Shown piece by piece: positions 10,966 through 23,800 of a stretch of 64,000 nt of DNA (its first letter is position 1; each line of letters opens with the position of its first letter). The stretch comes from Eremophila alpestris peregrina. Lineage: Eukaryota; Chordata; Aves; Passeriformes; Alaudidae. Location of the stretch: the NCBI GenBank assembly GCA_009792885.1, contig WMCF01000033.1, positions 1,429,344 through 1,493,343 of the forward strand, in the 5' to 3' direction. Under the pieces are notes generated by a model that did no database searches, was not told the origin of the DNA, and saw only the letters and a program-made list of their open reading frames with translations. Both the position numbers and the translations under genes were made by a program.

Positions 10966-13900
10966 ACTTTGACTAGGAAAATCAGTTGTGAGGGCAGCAA
11001 AAGCATATCTGATTTAACAAGAGCTGACACAGAATCTTCACTGTACTAGCTAATCAAAGTGTTACAGATTCAGAAAGCTGAGATTTTTCTCTTTGTCATG
11101 TCCTTGTACTTCCTTGTTTGATTCAGAAGTAGAAGTCATAAAAAAACCAGACAGATGTTATTTCACTTTCCTGCAATTAAAGGACAAGTGAATCTTCATG
11201 GAAAACTTGCCTCTTGAGCTGCCAGCTACGGATATGACAGGCAGAGAAGCTCCCCTGAGATTTAAATACATATCCACAAAATTTTACTAACTGTCCAAAC
11301 ACAGTGTTTAAGTGACTGCTGATATTGTACAGAGGTTTCCAGCCATGAGAATAGTCTCTGTTAAAAATGGGGGGAAATAACAAAATAAACTAAAACAAAA
11401 ATAAAACAAAAAAAAATCCAAAAATTAAGAAAACCAAAGGCAACAAGAACAACAACAAACTACCACAATTTTGCCATGATTAACATTTTTTTCAGGCTAT
11501 ACAATATAACAATGGGAAAAATAAAAAATTCTTCACCTCTTTACTTAATAAGTCATCCTGCATTAAAACCAGGAGAGCACTTAGCATTTTACCAACAGAG
11601 AAATGTGCTGGAACAAGGTATTCCTACAGCAAGCCATTCTCAGGGCAGAAGAGGAAGGGCTTGCTGGCATCAGCAGGCTCAGCTGTTAGCTCTGCACAGA
11701 CCTTAACAAATGTGTGCAGCCTGCTCTAGGTAATTAAATGTCAAAAGGCTTATTTTGGAGAGCAAAGCCTGCTAATTCTCTGCCTTGAAAATATGCTTGT
11801 AACAATGACAGGGCTTTTTTTAGTTGCAGCTTCATGTTAGCACGAAGTGCAAGGTTATATCACACTTCAATTGATTAAGTGCTGATCGCCCCGGTAGACA
11901 GATTTGATTATATTGCAAGGATGAGCCTGGAGAGAGTAATTAGTAGTTTCATCCTCATTCTGCACCCTCAGTTCCCCATTTAGATTATGAACAGAGCCTT
12001 TCAGGCTTCTTAATTTATTTTTACAAGATATCACAGATCCACAGCTGTTTGGCAGCAGATACAGAAGAAGGTGCATTTGTGAAATGTATTAAGCCCTTAA
12101 TTATTAAGTCATTTCTTGTTTTGGTGACCTCCATCCTTGTTCAACTTATCTGTAGTCACAGTCAGCAATAGCTGTGGAAGAAATGGAGCAAAGACAGCTA
12201 AACTGTTTAGGCAGCAGCATTAATGCTGACTTTGATGGCTTTCTTCACCTGTTCACTTTCTTCTATTTAAAATTGTCATGTGGCTGGCAAAGCACTCAGG
12301 AAAGTTTACATTTGTCCAGTCATGATTTTCAGGACATAGATTTTTGTCCTTGACTTTTATTCTTTTGTCTTGCAGGGACACAGGCACAAAACCAGGTTGT
12401 GAGTTCTATGCCAACCTGATGTTAATGAGAGATAAGAATAGGCTCTAACATCCAGGCTATCTCCATAAAATATTTCAGTGCCTAGTACCCAGTATTGCAC
12501 AGTATAAATGCAATCTAAAGTGGTGACAAGAAGAAAAAAAGTATTTAAATATTTTCATAAGTAGCCCCCAAAAAGGACCAAAGATTTGGTAGGAAGAATT
12601 GCTGGACAAAATGCAATATGCATAATTAGTAAGTGATTTATCAACCTCAGTAGATTAGCTTGAATGTCACAGGTGGAATGGCAAACTGAAATATAATTTT
12701 TGGGATACTACAGGAGTGCATTTCTTTCTGCCAGTATTTTCTTCCAACCAGTTTGGGGCTTTTAGTGCAGAACATTTGGGTCATTTCCATATTTCCCAGG
12801 CAACAACTCCTACCTGACTGGCAACAGTGATCTATCTTGACTGAGCTGTAGCCTCAAGAGAAATGTCTTCTGGATTTTGAACATCTACATTGATAGCAAA
12901 GTCTCCCTCTAATGATTGCTTAAAATCTATACATATTCATTTCAGAAATATCTTTCCTGAAGGTGATTTGTCTTTATTGAAAACATCAGTTGGAAATCAC
13001 AAAACAGGTTTGAATATTACTTAACACATTCTTGTTTTAAAAAGCCATGTCAGCAATGTGCCACAGTCCTAATTACTGCAGAGAAAATAGCAAAGAATTG
13101 TATGCAAATAAATGAAGATAATCAACGTTATTAGCACATTTTGCTAGTCAATCATTTCAATTGCTTTAAGCTATATGGCAGTGTTGATACAGGAGAATCA
13201 GCTAAAAAAAGCCAAGATAACTTTATCATGTGAGTACCTATTATTTGCATAAACTTTTCAAATGTAGTGTTGATCCACGAGGTGTCAAACTGGGCTGGCT
13301 CTGGAAATCTGTATTACCTACATTGTGAGCATGGTTTGGTATGAAGAGTGGGGTTGGCACTGTTTCTTGGTTTCTTCTAGTGCATGTCTATACAGTTAAG
13401 ATATTTCTATGCTGGGTTTCTGCTTCAGGCAGTATTTGTTACTGGGACTGTCTGGTTTGAGTGTTGCTGTCCAAATTTTTCTATTATTTCAGGATGCAAG
13501 ACTTGGAGAAATCTGTTATTTTACCAGCATTAAAATTTCTGGTGCCAGACAAGACAAATCTGGTGCTGCCATGTTTTGACACAATGGCTGGTTTCTGCTT
13601 CTGAGCTGCATTTGTTCTGCCCTGTGATAAATCTCACCAGTTCTTGCTTTTTTTTAATTTCTGAGAAGAATGCAGTTTGTTCTTGTTGGGTGGAGACTTC
13701 TATTCTCACAGCTCAGTTTCCAAGAATTCCCTTTTCTCTGATCTTGCTCAAACTGCTCCAATGACTGGGAGGGCACTGTCCCCTCAGCATGACTCACAGC
13801 CTCCAGGACACCCAGCCAAGGCAGATTTGTCTTTCATGAGTGTTCTGGGCCTGGTGCTGAAGCAGAGATTACTCAAAGGCCACAGAAGAGAGGAGCCCAT

Positions 13901-15149
13901 TTCCTGGGAAAGCTGAGGCTTGATGCAGGAGGAGAAAAAGATACTGGGTGCCCAAATGGAATGGGCCTGAGCCAGAGGGAAAAGCAGCCTGCAGCAAAAA
14001 GAGGATATGACCAGCTGTTGAAAGAATTGTAACTGGAAGCTCAAAATAGCAGGAGCCAAGTAGAGAGCTAGAGCTCGGGTAGTGGGAGAGGCAACCCCCT
14101 GCTCAGACAGGCCCTGGGGCTGTGGGGAAGGTGCGAGCAGCAGCAGCAAAGTAAGCACACACACAGGAGCAGTGCCAGGCAGGCAGGCTGAGGGCAGGAT
14201 AAGAAGTATTAATCTGGATATTAATCCTGCTGACACTTGCTTTTTGTTCACCACAAGTACTTGCTCACTTAATTGCTCTCCAGAGATTCCCCATCCGCAG
14301 GAGCGGGTTCTTGGGGACTGTGGTTCAAGGGAATGGTTACAGGATTTAAACATACATACTGAGTGAGAAAGTACAAAAGACTTCGACTGTGGTACAGTTC
14401 TCATGCACACACACGCTCAGCTATTATTTTAGGACTGTCTCTCTGGTTGTGCCAGTACTAGCAAATTAAACAGTTCAAAGGAGCATCCCCAGGCACTGGA
14501 GCTGTCAGACCTGCCTCCAATACAAGGCTGGCCTCTGACACCTCCTGCTCTCTCAAACCATTCCTATACACATGTTGGGAGTTGGCGCAGCCTGGGTTCC
14601 TTCCCAACAGATGTGACACCTTACCCAAGGCTCGAGGGAATTTAGTAGAGGTGGGTCAGCTGCCCTCTGGGTCCAGGTACCATCCTGGGCACACTCAGCT
14701 GACAGGTTCAGACACAGCTTTTATACAACACTGCAATCAACTTCTGATTCATTGTTCCTCATGCTTGGTGGAGATTGTATTATTATCATGTGTTTTTAAC
14801 ATATGTTATGTCTTAGAAGAGAAAAAATTCCAATGGCTGATTTTTCTCAGATTTGCCTAGCTCTAATTAAGCTCCTAGAAGCTGGCTCAGATTGAACATT
14901 CTCAGAAATTTCTTACAGGTGTTAGAATGCAAGAACCTAGTTTGTAGTGCTGTATCCTACAGCTCCAGAATGGAGTCACCCTTACAGTAGTAAGGAATAT
15001 TCTTATAATACCTTCTATTATTTCTAATATTTGCTCAAATCATCATCATAATTGCAAATAATTGCGATGTTCACTTTTATCTCTGTAGATTGGATCCTCC
15101 TACCCATGACTCAGGTCTATACTTGGAAGATTCCTTTGTGGAGCTCTGA
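10966..15149. other. Intergenic, no gene supported
   Basis: An A-rich stretch lies at 11386-11470. The longest frame is 208 codons on the minus strand (13784-14410), Leu/Ser/Pro-rich, with no recognised domain. It overlaps open frames on the other strand, so it is treated as chance. The stretch 12080-13260 is AT-rich with many homeodomain-, GATA- and POU-like words and could hold conserved regulatory DNA. No exon was identified. Confidence 0.5.
13090..13260. promoter_or_regulatory. Possible enhancer-like cluster with two POU octamers
   Basis: A perfect octamer ATGCAAAT is at 13102-13109. Its perfect inverse ATTTGCAT is at 13243-13250, about 140 bases away. Between them lie TATC/GATA words, a TCAATCA word and TTATTAG. 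Clusters like this are common in vertebrate developmental enhancers, but the motifs are short and AT-rich DNA produces them by chance. Without cross-species conservation this stays a candidate. Confidence 0.22.
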
Positions 15150-15193
15150 ATTCATTCATTCATTCATTCATTCATTCATTCATTCATTCATTC
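15150..15193 (+). repeat. (ATTC)11 microsatellite
   Basis: Eleven perfect tandem ATTC units sit in unique intergenic DNA. The length and purity suggest a polymorphic tetranucleotide locus. Confidence 0.97.
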
Positions 15194-18100
15194 TGGCACC
15201 TCCTCATGAACTCATCCCTTGTAATGTGCCTTCAGGTATTGAAGTACTGAACTACTGACTATTACTTCTCACCTGTGAAATGAGAGAGACTTGGTTTTTA
15301 CAGTTTATGGGTTATGAATTACAGAGGAGTCACTGTTTTCATAACCTGCAGAATCACCACATATATACACAATGTGCACTGTTTCTAATGTTGCAGATAT
15401 GGAATGGCAAGATTCTTCATTATTTTAAGGCAGGTATGCTCTGTGGCATTTTTAAATTATTTTATCCCATTATTCCATTAATGAAATTTTTAGTTGTTGC
15501 TGGAATATAAAAAAAAGTCAGCTGTGTCAACATTTTTTCTAACATTCAGTGATATTTTGTCTTTTCATTCATGAGACTTCTAAGAAAAATTTTAAGAAAA
15601 ATATTTTCCTTTATATATCTTTTGCCTTTCAATTAAGTTGATTTTGTTAATATTTTTCTAGCAGGAATCACAAGCATATGACTGAATATGGTAAGAATCA
15701 GGATATCTTGTACTTCTTTTTATGTGGGAAAATGACATAAAATTTGGAAAAACAAAAAAATATGTATTTAGATGCTACATTAGATGTGACCACAATCATA
15801 TGGTGGGTCTTTATTTTCCTATTTCTCCTCTTTTAGACACAGTTAGTAATTTATATACTATAAATTCATTTACATAACAGATTCACTGGGCACATTTAAA
15901 TTCTAAAGAATTGCCTTGAACAACTGGGATAATGTTATAGTAAGAACAAAGTAGAGGAACTACTTAGAGCATCTTCAAGTGATTGAAAAGGAGAATTATT
16001 TACGGCAATTGCCAGATTAAGGTAATTACAGTACCAGTATACAACTCTCATATATGTCAAAGGAATGTGTATTTTTAAATCAAGCTAAATGGCTGTATAG
16101 GCTATTAGGATCATTTTATGATAGTGCTGTAGCTGAGACAACATCTCACAACAGCTTAAATTTATATGTATAATAATGATCTGCTTTGTTTAATACATAT
16201 TTTTGCTAAATTGGTGTGGCCTTTCTATTTTCTAATGTAGATTGGTGGCAATTTGTTTGTTTTAGGAGAGAGGCTCTGCTCCATAACATTGTTTGTGCAG
16301 ACTGTGCAACGTTACCCTCTAAGTGTTTACTGCATGGGGAACTAAAACTCAGATTTATGCCACATCTTTAGAGGTGGTAGTCAACTGCAGTTGCTATTAC
16401 AACAATTCAATTTTTGTATAATACGCAGTAAACCTCCACTGAGAATGGTTTTATACCCTTTTAATGCACTCCATATGCTGAAAGGAATAGTTTGAGATTA
16501 AGGGAGGCTTATGGTAGGCGCTGGCTAAACTTCTTGTTTTCATTCAGAAACCCCAGAGGCTCATAAAGCCCAGTGCCAGCATCACACCCCAGCTCAGGGG
16601 AGGGGCTGCCACCTCTCTTCACCATCACATGTAGACCTGCACTGGGACTGTGCAGCCCAAAGAGGTTTAAATTCTCCATCCAGCCTCCTCTGGACCACTG
16701 TTTGTCACACCTCTGCCTCACCTGCCCAGTGTCCCATTCACCTCATACACTGCTTGAGTTTTCTCCCCATGCCCCAATTTTGTACTATGAAATAGAAAAA
16801 CAGCCATGAAGAAACTTCTCCTCTAATACTTCTGCTCTTTCTCTTATATGGGCATGTTTTTAGGTATAGGCACAATTATGGATCTACACTGTCTTTCATT
16901 CCCATGGACCTCCAATTTCTGTCTCGTCTTTTATGTAACTTAATAATGTGTTTGGCAGTAAAGAAATATAAAATACCCTTTAATATTGAAAGTGAAATTT
17001 TGAAAGGAGATAAGGCAAAAGATAATCAGAGTTATAGGTGGATTCAGTATCTCCGTTACTGACTTCAGACAAACAAATGGTAGTCAACATGTCCCTGTAC
17101 AGAAGAGGGTAAATGTACCCCACTGCTGGGCAGATACACAGAGAATTATGTATAAAATTAAAAAGCAGTTTCTCATGCAGGTGACCATGTGACATTTACA
17201 AGCAGGGACAGTAGCAGATTGGTTTGTGAGGCAGGATTTTTTCCCAGAAGAAGGGAACTGTGCTGGTGGAGCTGGTTGGATAAAAGAAACTTCAGCTAGG
17301 ACAGATCACAAGAAACAGAGCAATATGAAGTCCTTGAGACCTGGAGGGAACAGTATCACTTCTATGGTACAGCACAAATCCAGCCTTTAGTTCCCAATCC
17401 AGTAAGTACTTGGTGACTTAATTTTGTACGAGTTGCATCAACAGATATAGCCACAATCTACAGCAGAAAATAGGAAAACCCCAAAAATGTATCTGATTTT
17501 ATACATTGGGCAAATCAATGGACCAACAGTCATGGAAAATCCTGAAGAAGCATTGTTCAAAGACCAAGAAGAGCCTGGCTGCAACATCCCAGAAATATCA
17601 GAGCTAAGACAGCAGTTTTTAGGAGAACCAGAAATGAAAATTGCAATAGTCAAGTCATGTGGTGATTTGGACATTTTTAAAGATTTCAAGAGAGCAACAG
17701 CTGGCACAGGTCTGGGCAGAGCAACTCACAGCCCTTCAGGAAGAGTTGAGAGAAAGGCAGACAATGTCAAAGCCAACTCAAGATAGCTGCATGGAGAATG
17801 AAGTGGAAGGCTGATTTAAGGGAAATAAGTCTATCTCCCAGAAGAAAACAGTCAAACAAACAAACAAAAATGTTTAAGGGTGGAGAAAGTTCTTTCTGAA
17901 AGCAAGTGAGATTGTGGTGCAGTCTGGAAAGTGAGACAGTGAATAGCAGAGGGAGGGCTGGGTTGAAGAGAAACACAACTGTGCTGTTCAAAAAACAGTT
18001 GGAGCAGTACATTTGGAGACCACTCTGAGCAACATTAAATTGATTGACATTCCCTAGAGACAGTGAACCTTAGTGAAAAAGCCTGTATGTAACTCACTTA

Positions 18101-20559
18101 GAAAAACAGTGTGCAAATAAATAAATGTTCCCGGAAGAAACTACATTACCACCGGAATTAACTTACGTGAAATTTGTCAAGTTAAATGCTTCAGTGATAC
18201 TGGTTTCACCATATGTTTGTAATTTTTTTCTTGCAGAGCAGCTGGTATTTTTCTAGGATGTTCAGGTCATGCCCCTACTGTCTAACCATGACTAGCGACA
18301 TTAAAACATTTCTCAACAAAATAAAGCCTGAAAGCTCTTTCTTAACTAGCTGCATGCTATTTTGTTTCTTTCTCTTTGTTCTTCAGATGCAGTTCAGAAA
18401 AGTGTGGACTCTTTTTTAGGAAACCAATCCCTCTTTAAACACATGCAATTCTTTTTTTTTTTTTTAAGCTTAATCACTTTGCTGAGAACGTGACTGGGAA
18501 TTGAAGACATCATTGTCAATGTTTTGCAGGGAAACTAAAATGGGTGAGAAGAAAAGGGTTGCAGTCAGTATTGCTGCTGTAACAGGGCTGGGAAGGGCAG
18601 GCAGCCTCTGCAGCAACGTGGGCTTTTGCCTGCTGCAGTTAATAAACAGGGACCTGACAGACTGGCATGACAGCTCCTTCCCTCTTGTCAAGAAACTGCT
18701 ATACACTATCATCAGTGACTGGGAAGAAAATGTAAAGTTTATCCTGAAACTGAGAGAAATCAGTGAGTAGTAAAGAATGGGGACATGTCAGTAATGCAGA
18801 GTGAGAGGGGTGGATCAATTTGTAAAGCAGGTGGTACCAGGCAACACACATTCTGAAGATGGCCAAAGCAAAATTATACACCTAAAAATAAGAATGGTGG
18901 CTTGTATTATGCATTAATATTCTCAGGAAAATAATTGCTCTGCAGGCAACATTGTGTATAACTGATTGAACATGAGCTCTGAGCAATGTACTGTCATCCA
19001 AAGTTATTTTTGGATTGATAAATACATATATATATACCTGTGAGTCTGTCAAAGTCTTCGGCAGGAATAACTTTAAACTTTATTCCTTGAATAGACACAT
19101 TTGAAGGGTTTTTGCAGCTCCCTCCATGACCAAATGGAAGTTACTTGGTGGCTACAGTCCAGCAGTTATGTTGCATCTGAATTTCATGGGCTCCCAAGAT
19201 GGAAATTACCTTTCTGTGCCCTGCACATGCATATGAGTGGCTGAAATGGCAAAGATGACAAAGCCAGGGGTAGTGTCCTGCAGTCACCAGCACGAGTCCA
19301 GAAACTGTTCCCTGCACCAGACTGGCACAGCAGCAACAACCCTGCCACAAGACAGGCTTCGTGGTGGAATTGCACAGCTAAAGAGCATGCAGATCTCTGT
19401 GGAGCAACAGATATGCCAATTCAATGGCTTTATCTCAAACAGTCTGTCCTTTGCTACGCTGTTTCTGATAGCACACTGTTTTCTTGAGCAGGCAGACCCT
19501 GTCTGGCACTTTCTGTTCTGATATTCCAGCAATTGCTCTTTTCTAACCTTGTTTTTTATGCCTCTCAGCTGTTTAATGGGAGCCCAAAATGTGGCCTGCA
19601 GTGACGTGCCACCAAAACTGTGGATACAGCTCTCCCTGTGTCCATGGAGATGCAGGGAAGACAGCCTGGACAGTTTTTCAGGAGCAGCTGGCAGTGACAG
19701 TGTGGGTTCTACATGTATCTCCTGATGTCCCAGGATGGCACTTGTGCCAGCCTGTGCACCAGAACATGCTGCTGCCTCCAGTGCAGAGCAGCCAAGGACA
19801 CCTGGACAGCAGGGAGGAGGTGACTGGAGAAGAGCTGTAAAGCTCCAGTCATTTTGAGACATATCCATTGAGCAGGGCTTGTCTAAAACCACTGCCAGTC
19901 CTTCCCTGGGGAAATGGCTTGAAAGGAATCAGGCAGTCCTCAACCAATGTTCTTGCACAGGGTCCCCTCCATGGACATCTGTGGTGTGTGAAGAGGCCAG
20001 ATTATCTTTCCTCCCAACACCTTTTCCCCTGCCCAAGTTCATGGCAGACATCTCTACACAGACACTCCCACATTCTCTGGTCAGAAAACAGCTGAGTTTA
20101 CCCCAAAGTTGTGCCAGATAGAACCACCACTGACATTGCTCTGCCTTGAGAGCTGTGATGGCTGCAAACTCCAGAACCTCCTTTCCAGGGAGGCAGTGTG
20201 TTTCCATCCCACTGAGGCTTATTGAGGAATTCCCATCTCCTGTGAGCAAACCAACGCTGTCAGGAGATAAAGTCCAGTTATAAAGAACTACTGCTTTGTC
20301 TTACAAGCACTGAAAATCAATGAAACTTGTCCTCACTCATTCAGACAGCCTGTATATTCTTTTGATTTTTGTCTGAAAACATTCCTAAAATCCTCTCGGG
20401 GTCTAACCGCCAGCAATGTGGCGTTTGCTATTTCGCAGTCAGCATTTCCACATGGACTGCCACAGGGTGTGGTCTTCACAGCTCCTCCAGGGGAGCAGTT
20501 AGGGTGTCAATTCTCATGCCCAGCTCTCTCCCTCTCCCTCATCATCCCTGCAAAAGCTC
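15194..20559. other. Intergenic, no gene supported
   Basis: AT-rich to 19.1 kb, then more GC-rich. Small features include (CAAA)n near 17855-17869, a 12-base T tract near 18452 and a short (TA)n near 19024. The minus-strand frame 19284-19892 (202 codons) has no recognised domain and overlaps open frames on the plus strand. Plus-strand frames at 17487-17786 and 18501-18770 are likewise unrecognised. Confidence 0.5.
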
Positions 20560-20830
20560 CCGGGAGCGGTGGGGGTCGGGGTTAACGCTAAGGAGCGGGC
20601 AGTGGCCCCACAGACCCCGGCACAACCTGCTCATCTGGGCCGTGGCAGCTGCCTGGCTGCTCTCTGCAGGGCTCGGAGCAGTGTCCGAGGGGAGCTCACC
20701 ACGGCAGAGCCGGTGACACTGGACACTGCCAGCCGCGGTCCCCAGCGCTGCCGCCGTCGCTCCCGTTGGCGGAGCCCGCAGCTGGAGCGCAGCTGTCTCG
20801 CCCTGACCCCAAAACAGGCAGCGCTGAAAG
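20560..20830. promoter_or_regulatory. Isolated CpG-rich islet
   Basis: This stretch of about 270 bases is GC-rich with many CpG dinucleotides ('ccgccgtcgctcccg', 'gagcgggcag', 'ccgcggtc'), unlike the CpG-poor DNA around it. Several frames are open on both strands (for example 20569-20979 plus, 20631-20894 minus), as expected where stop codons are rare. It has no TATA box or recognisable exon. It could be an orphan CpG island, a promoter of a non-coding RNA, or an old GC-rich insertion. It is about 40 kb downstream of OTUD1. Confidence 0.4.
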
Positions 20831-23800
20831 AGCCGACCTTCCTTTTAGACCACACAGGCAGCAGCCTGGAAATGACACATCTTTTTCTGGACACAGCCCT
20901 TCAGCAGAAGAGAGAAAATCCCTCTCCTTGTCCAGGCGCATCCTCGATCTGCTGTCTGGCTTCGCTGCTCTCCACGTGATAACAAACATCTGGCTGAATT
21001 TCTCTTCCCATCTGGCCTGTTCCTGTGGTTTCCCTGCTCCAGCTGACATTTCCTTCCTCTCCTACTTTACAAGGAATTCTTATAATCCTTTCTGCATGTT
21101 TTTCAGAGTGAACAAGAATTAACAAGCACCTGTCTCCATACTCTGCCAGGAACTGTCTTTCCACTTAATAGGCCTGATGATTCCAGTACCCAATTTAGGG
21201 GGAAATTAAAGAGAAATGCATACCAGAATCTTGAGGTATCACACAAATTAAAAATGCTAAATGGGTGGGGAAGTCTAACTTCCCTCTGGGGAAGGCAAAA
21301 CGTATTCTCTTTGCTAATGCTTGGGGGATTATTTGAACCTCTTAACCTTTAGGAAGCACTAAAGATTTAATATTTAAATTTTTTTCTTCACTCTAGAGAA
21401 GAGCCCTGCTTTTCTAGATTGCATATTAAAATCAGAGGATGAACTATTTTATTTCTTTTTTAAGATTACTCTGAAAGCTTATTTCAGTAATACAGCTGAA
21501 AATATAGGATGTAATATTTAGGGGTTTTTCTGTAATGTTGCATAGTATGAGCATCTGGAAGTTATATTTAGGGAACTGTGTGATATATGAAAATAAAGGA
21601 AAATGTAGGCAACATGGCATCAGAGAACAGCCAGAGACCAGAAAGGCTTCAAGAATTCAGCACAGAAAAGAAAGGTGACTGTGGTTTTTAACCTGCAAGA
21701 TTAGCAATAAGGATTTAGTGATCTGGATGCTCTTGAGACCATTATATGATCACACAGACAAAATGAAAGATACTTTGATCTACAGTTCCCATTTAGGAAA
21801 CCCTAAAATTAGCTACAGTATATCTGAGGTGCTGAGTGTATCTCATAGACCACTGAGCAGGTCTGTAATTAACTTTGGTTCTTTGAGTGCTAAAGGACGT
21901 GTGATTTATTATCATTCAAACAACAGGCCTAGAAAATGCACCTCTGTCATGGGTATATGAATATATTATGCCCCCTGCTAATTCTGGTTCAGCTATGTGG
22001 TTAATATTTGGACAAATTGCTCCATTTTGGAAAATGTTATTTTTAATTTCAGATTTTAATATTAGGATGCACTGGATAAAAGTGCTTAGAGAATGAAAGC
22101 TATCAGCCAGTGCTGAAGACACAGGGCAAAGCTCAGGCTCAGAGCCAGGGGTTTCCATTCATAATCCTGATTCCAATCAAAGAATATTTTGGGGAATCCT
22201 CTCAAACCTCTGGCTAAGGCCATAAAGGGGTATGGCCCAAGGCTGCCTGACTCACCACCTAAAGAGAGGCACTAAATGCACCCTTCTGCCACATCTGCCA
22301 AGCACCCCTTGAACACCTGGTGAGTTGAAAAGTCACCAGAAAGGCTCCCAGAGTTAAAAGTGGCCTGAAACAACTTTGGCAGAGTCCTGGAGCACCCCAT
22401 TGAAAAATCTGAGGGAAATGTTTTAATTCCCTGTTATTATTAGACAGCATTGAATGTTTTACTGAATTTTGAACAAAAATTGTTAGGCAAAAGGGACAAA
22501 ATATTGAGGTTTCAATTCACTTTACTGAGCTTAGTCCCACTAAATTAAAAAGAGTTGCTGAGAAAGGTTCACAGCTCTTCAGCACAAAAATCTTATCTCA
22601 TTTATATTACCACTAGGTGGCTCAAAATGAAAGCAAAAGATTCTGTTCAATCCATGACCAGAATGAACACAACTTAAAGACTACTACAAGCTGTCTAATA
22701 ATTGTCATGCTTTAAAAATTTCTATAAATCACCAAGTCCCCAGGTTAGTGATAAATACTCACTTGAGAGAGCAGAGCTGTCACAGTCTCAGACATGTTAC
22801 AGCTCTTAAAGACAGATGTTGCTTGTGAATGTGTGGGAGAGCAACTTCCAAAAGAATAATTTGTATTTTTCTCCTTCTTAAAATCAATTGCTATTGAATG
22901 AAGTTACCAAGTGACAGAGAGTGATAGAAGTTGTTTAAATGAATCTAAAGAATAGAATTATCACAGTACTATATTTTAAGTTATTTTAACAAATCATCTG
23001 AACAAGTAACTTGTTTTGTTTCATAGTGATTGCCTTTATTCATAACAGCAGCTTATGACTTGGGGTTTAGCTTTCCATTACACTTTGGCTTAGATTAAGG
23101 ACAAAGCTTGCAAATCAAACCCATCTTTACTTGAAAGTAACTTGCTGATAGGCAAGACTCCTGGGTATAGATATATATTTTTGCAATCAATCAAACCTGC
23201 TGGCTTAACAGCACTTTGCTCTTTCCAGGTCAAGTAAAATAAATAGAAAGGACAGTTTCTGTAGGACTTCAAGAGGCAGATTATGTTATCTACTACCTTA
23301 CAGCCAGCCATTATCCTGCCACTGACATATGAATTGCCTCCTATTGAAGATAATGGGACTTGTTAAATAGGAGGGTGTCAGACAGAGTGAGAGAGGGACA
23401 TAGAGAGGATTTCTATTTCCCCATAACTCAAATACAGTTAGTGTTACATGCAGATCCCCCATTTCTTACACAAGGCAAGACAGGGTATGAGCCACAAGTA
23501 TCTCCTCACGGGCATCCTCACATTTCCCATGCAAATAAAACACTCTCACAGAAGCTGTAATGTGGGCAGTTAAAATACTCTTGGGCAATAAACCTGCTTT
23601 CATGTGGTGGCTCACTGAGGAAGGTTTTGGTACCCATATGTGATCATCAGGGCTATAACTGAGAACTATTGAAAGAAAGAACTCTCCAAGGGGACAATGT
23701 CCAGGCTGATACCAGAGTCCCTCCTACAAAGTCCTCCTTGGCATCTCTAAAAAAATGCAGAACGTGCATGTTTTGTTCATTTTCCCTGTTTGACCAGGCA

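Noticed and set aside
17487..18770. Processed pseudogene suspected from frames at 17487-17786 and 18501-18770
   Set aside because: Neither translation resembles a known protein, and no poly-A tail or flanking duplication was seen.
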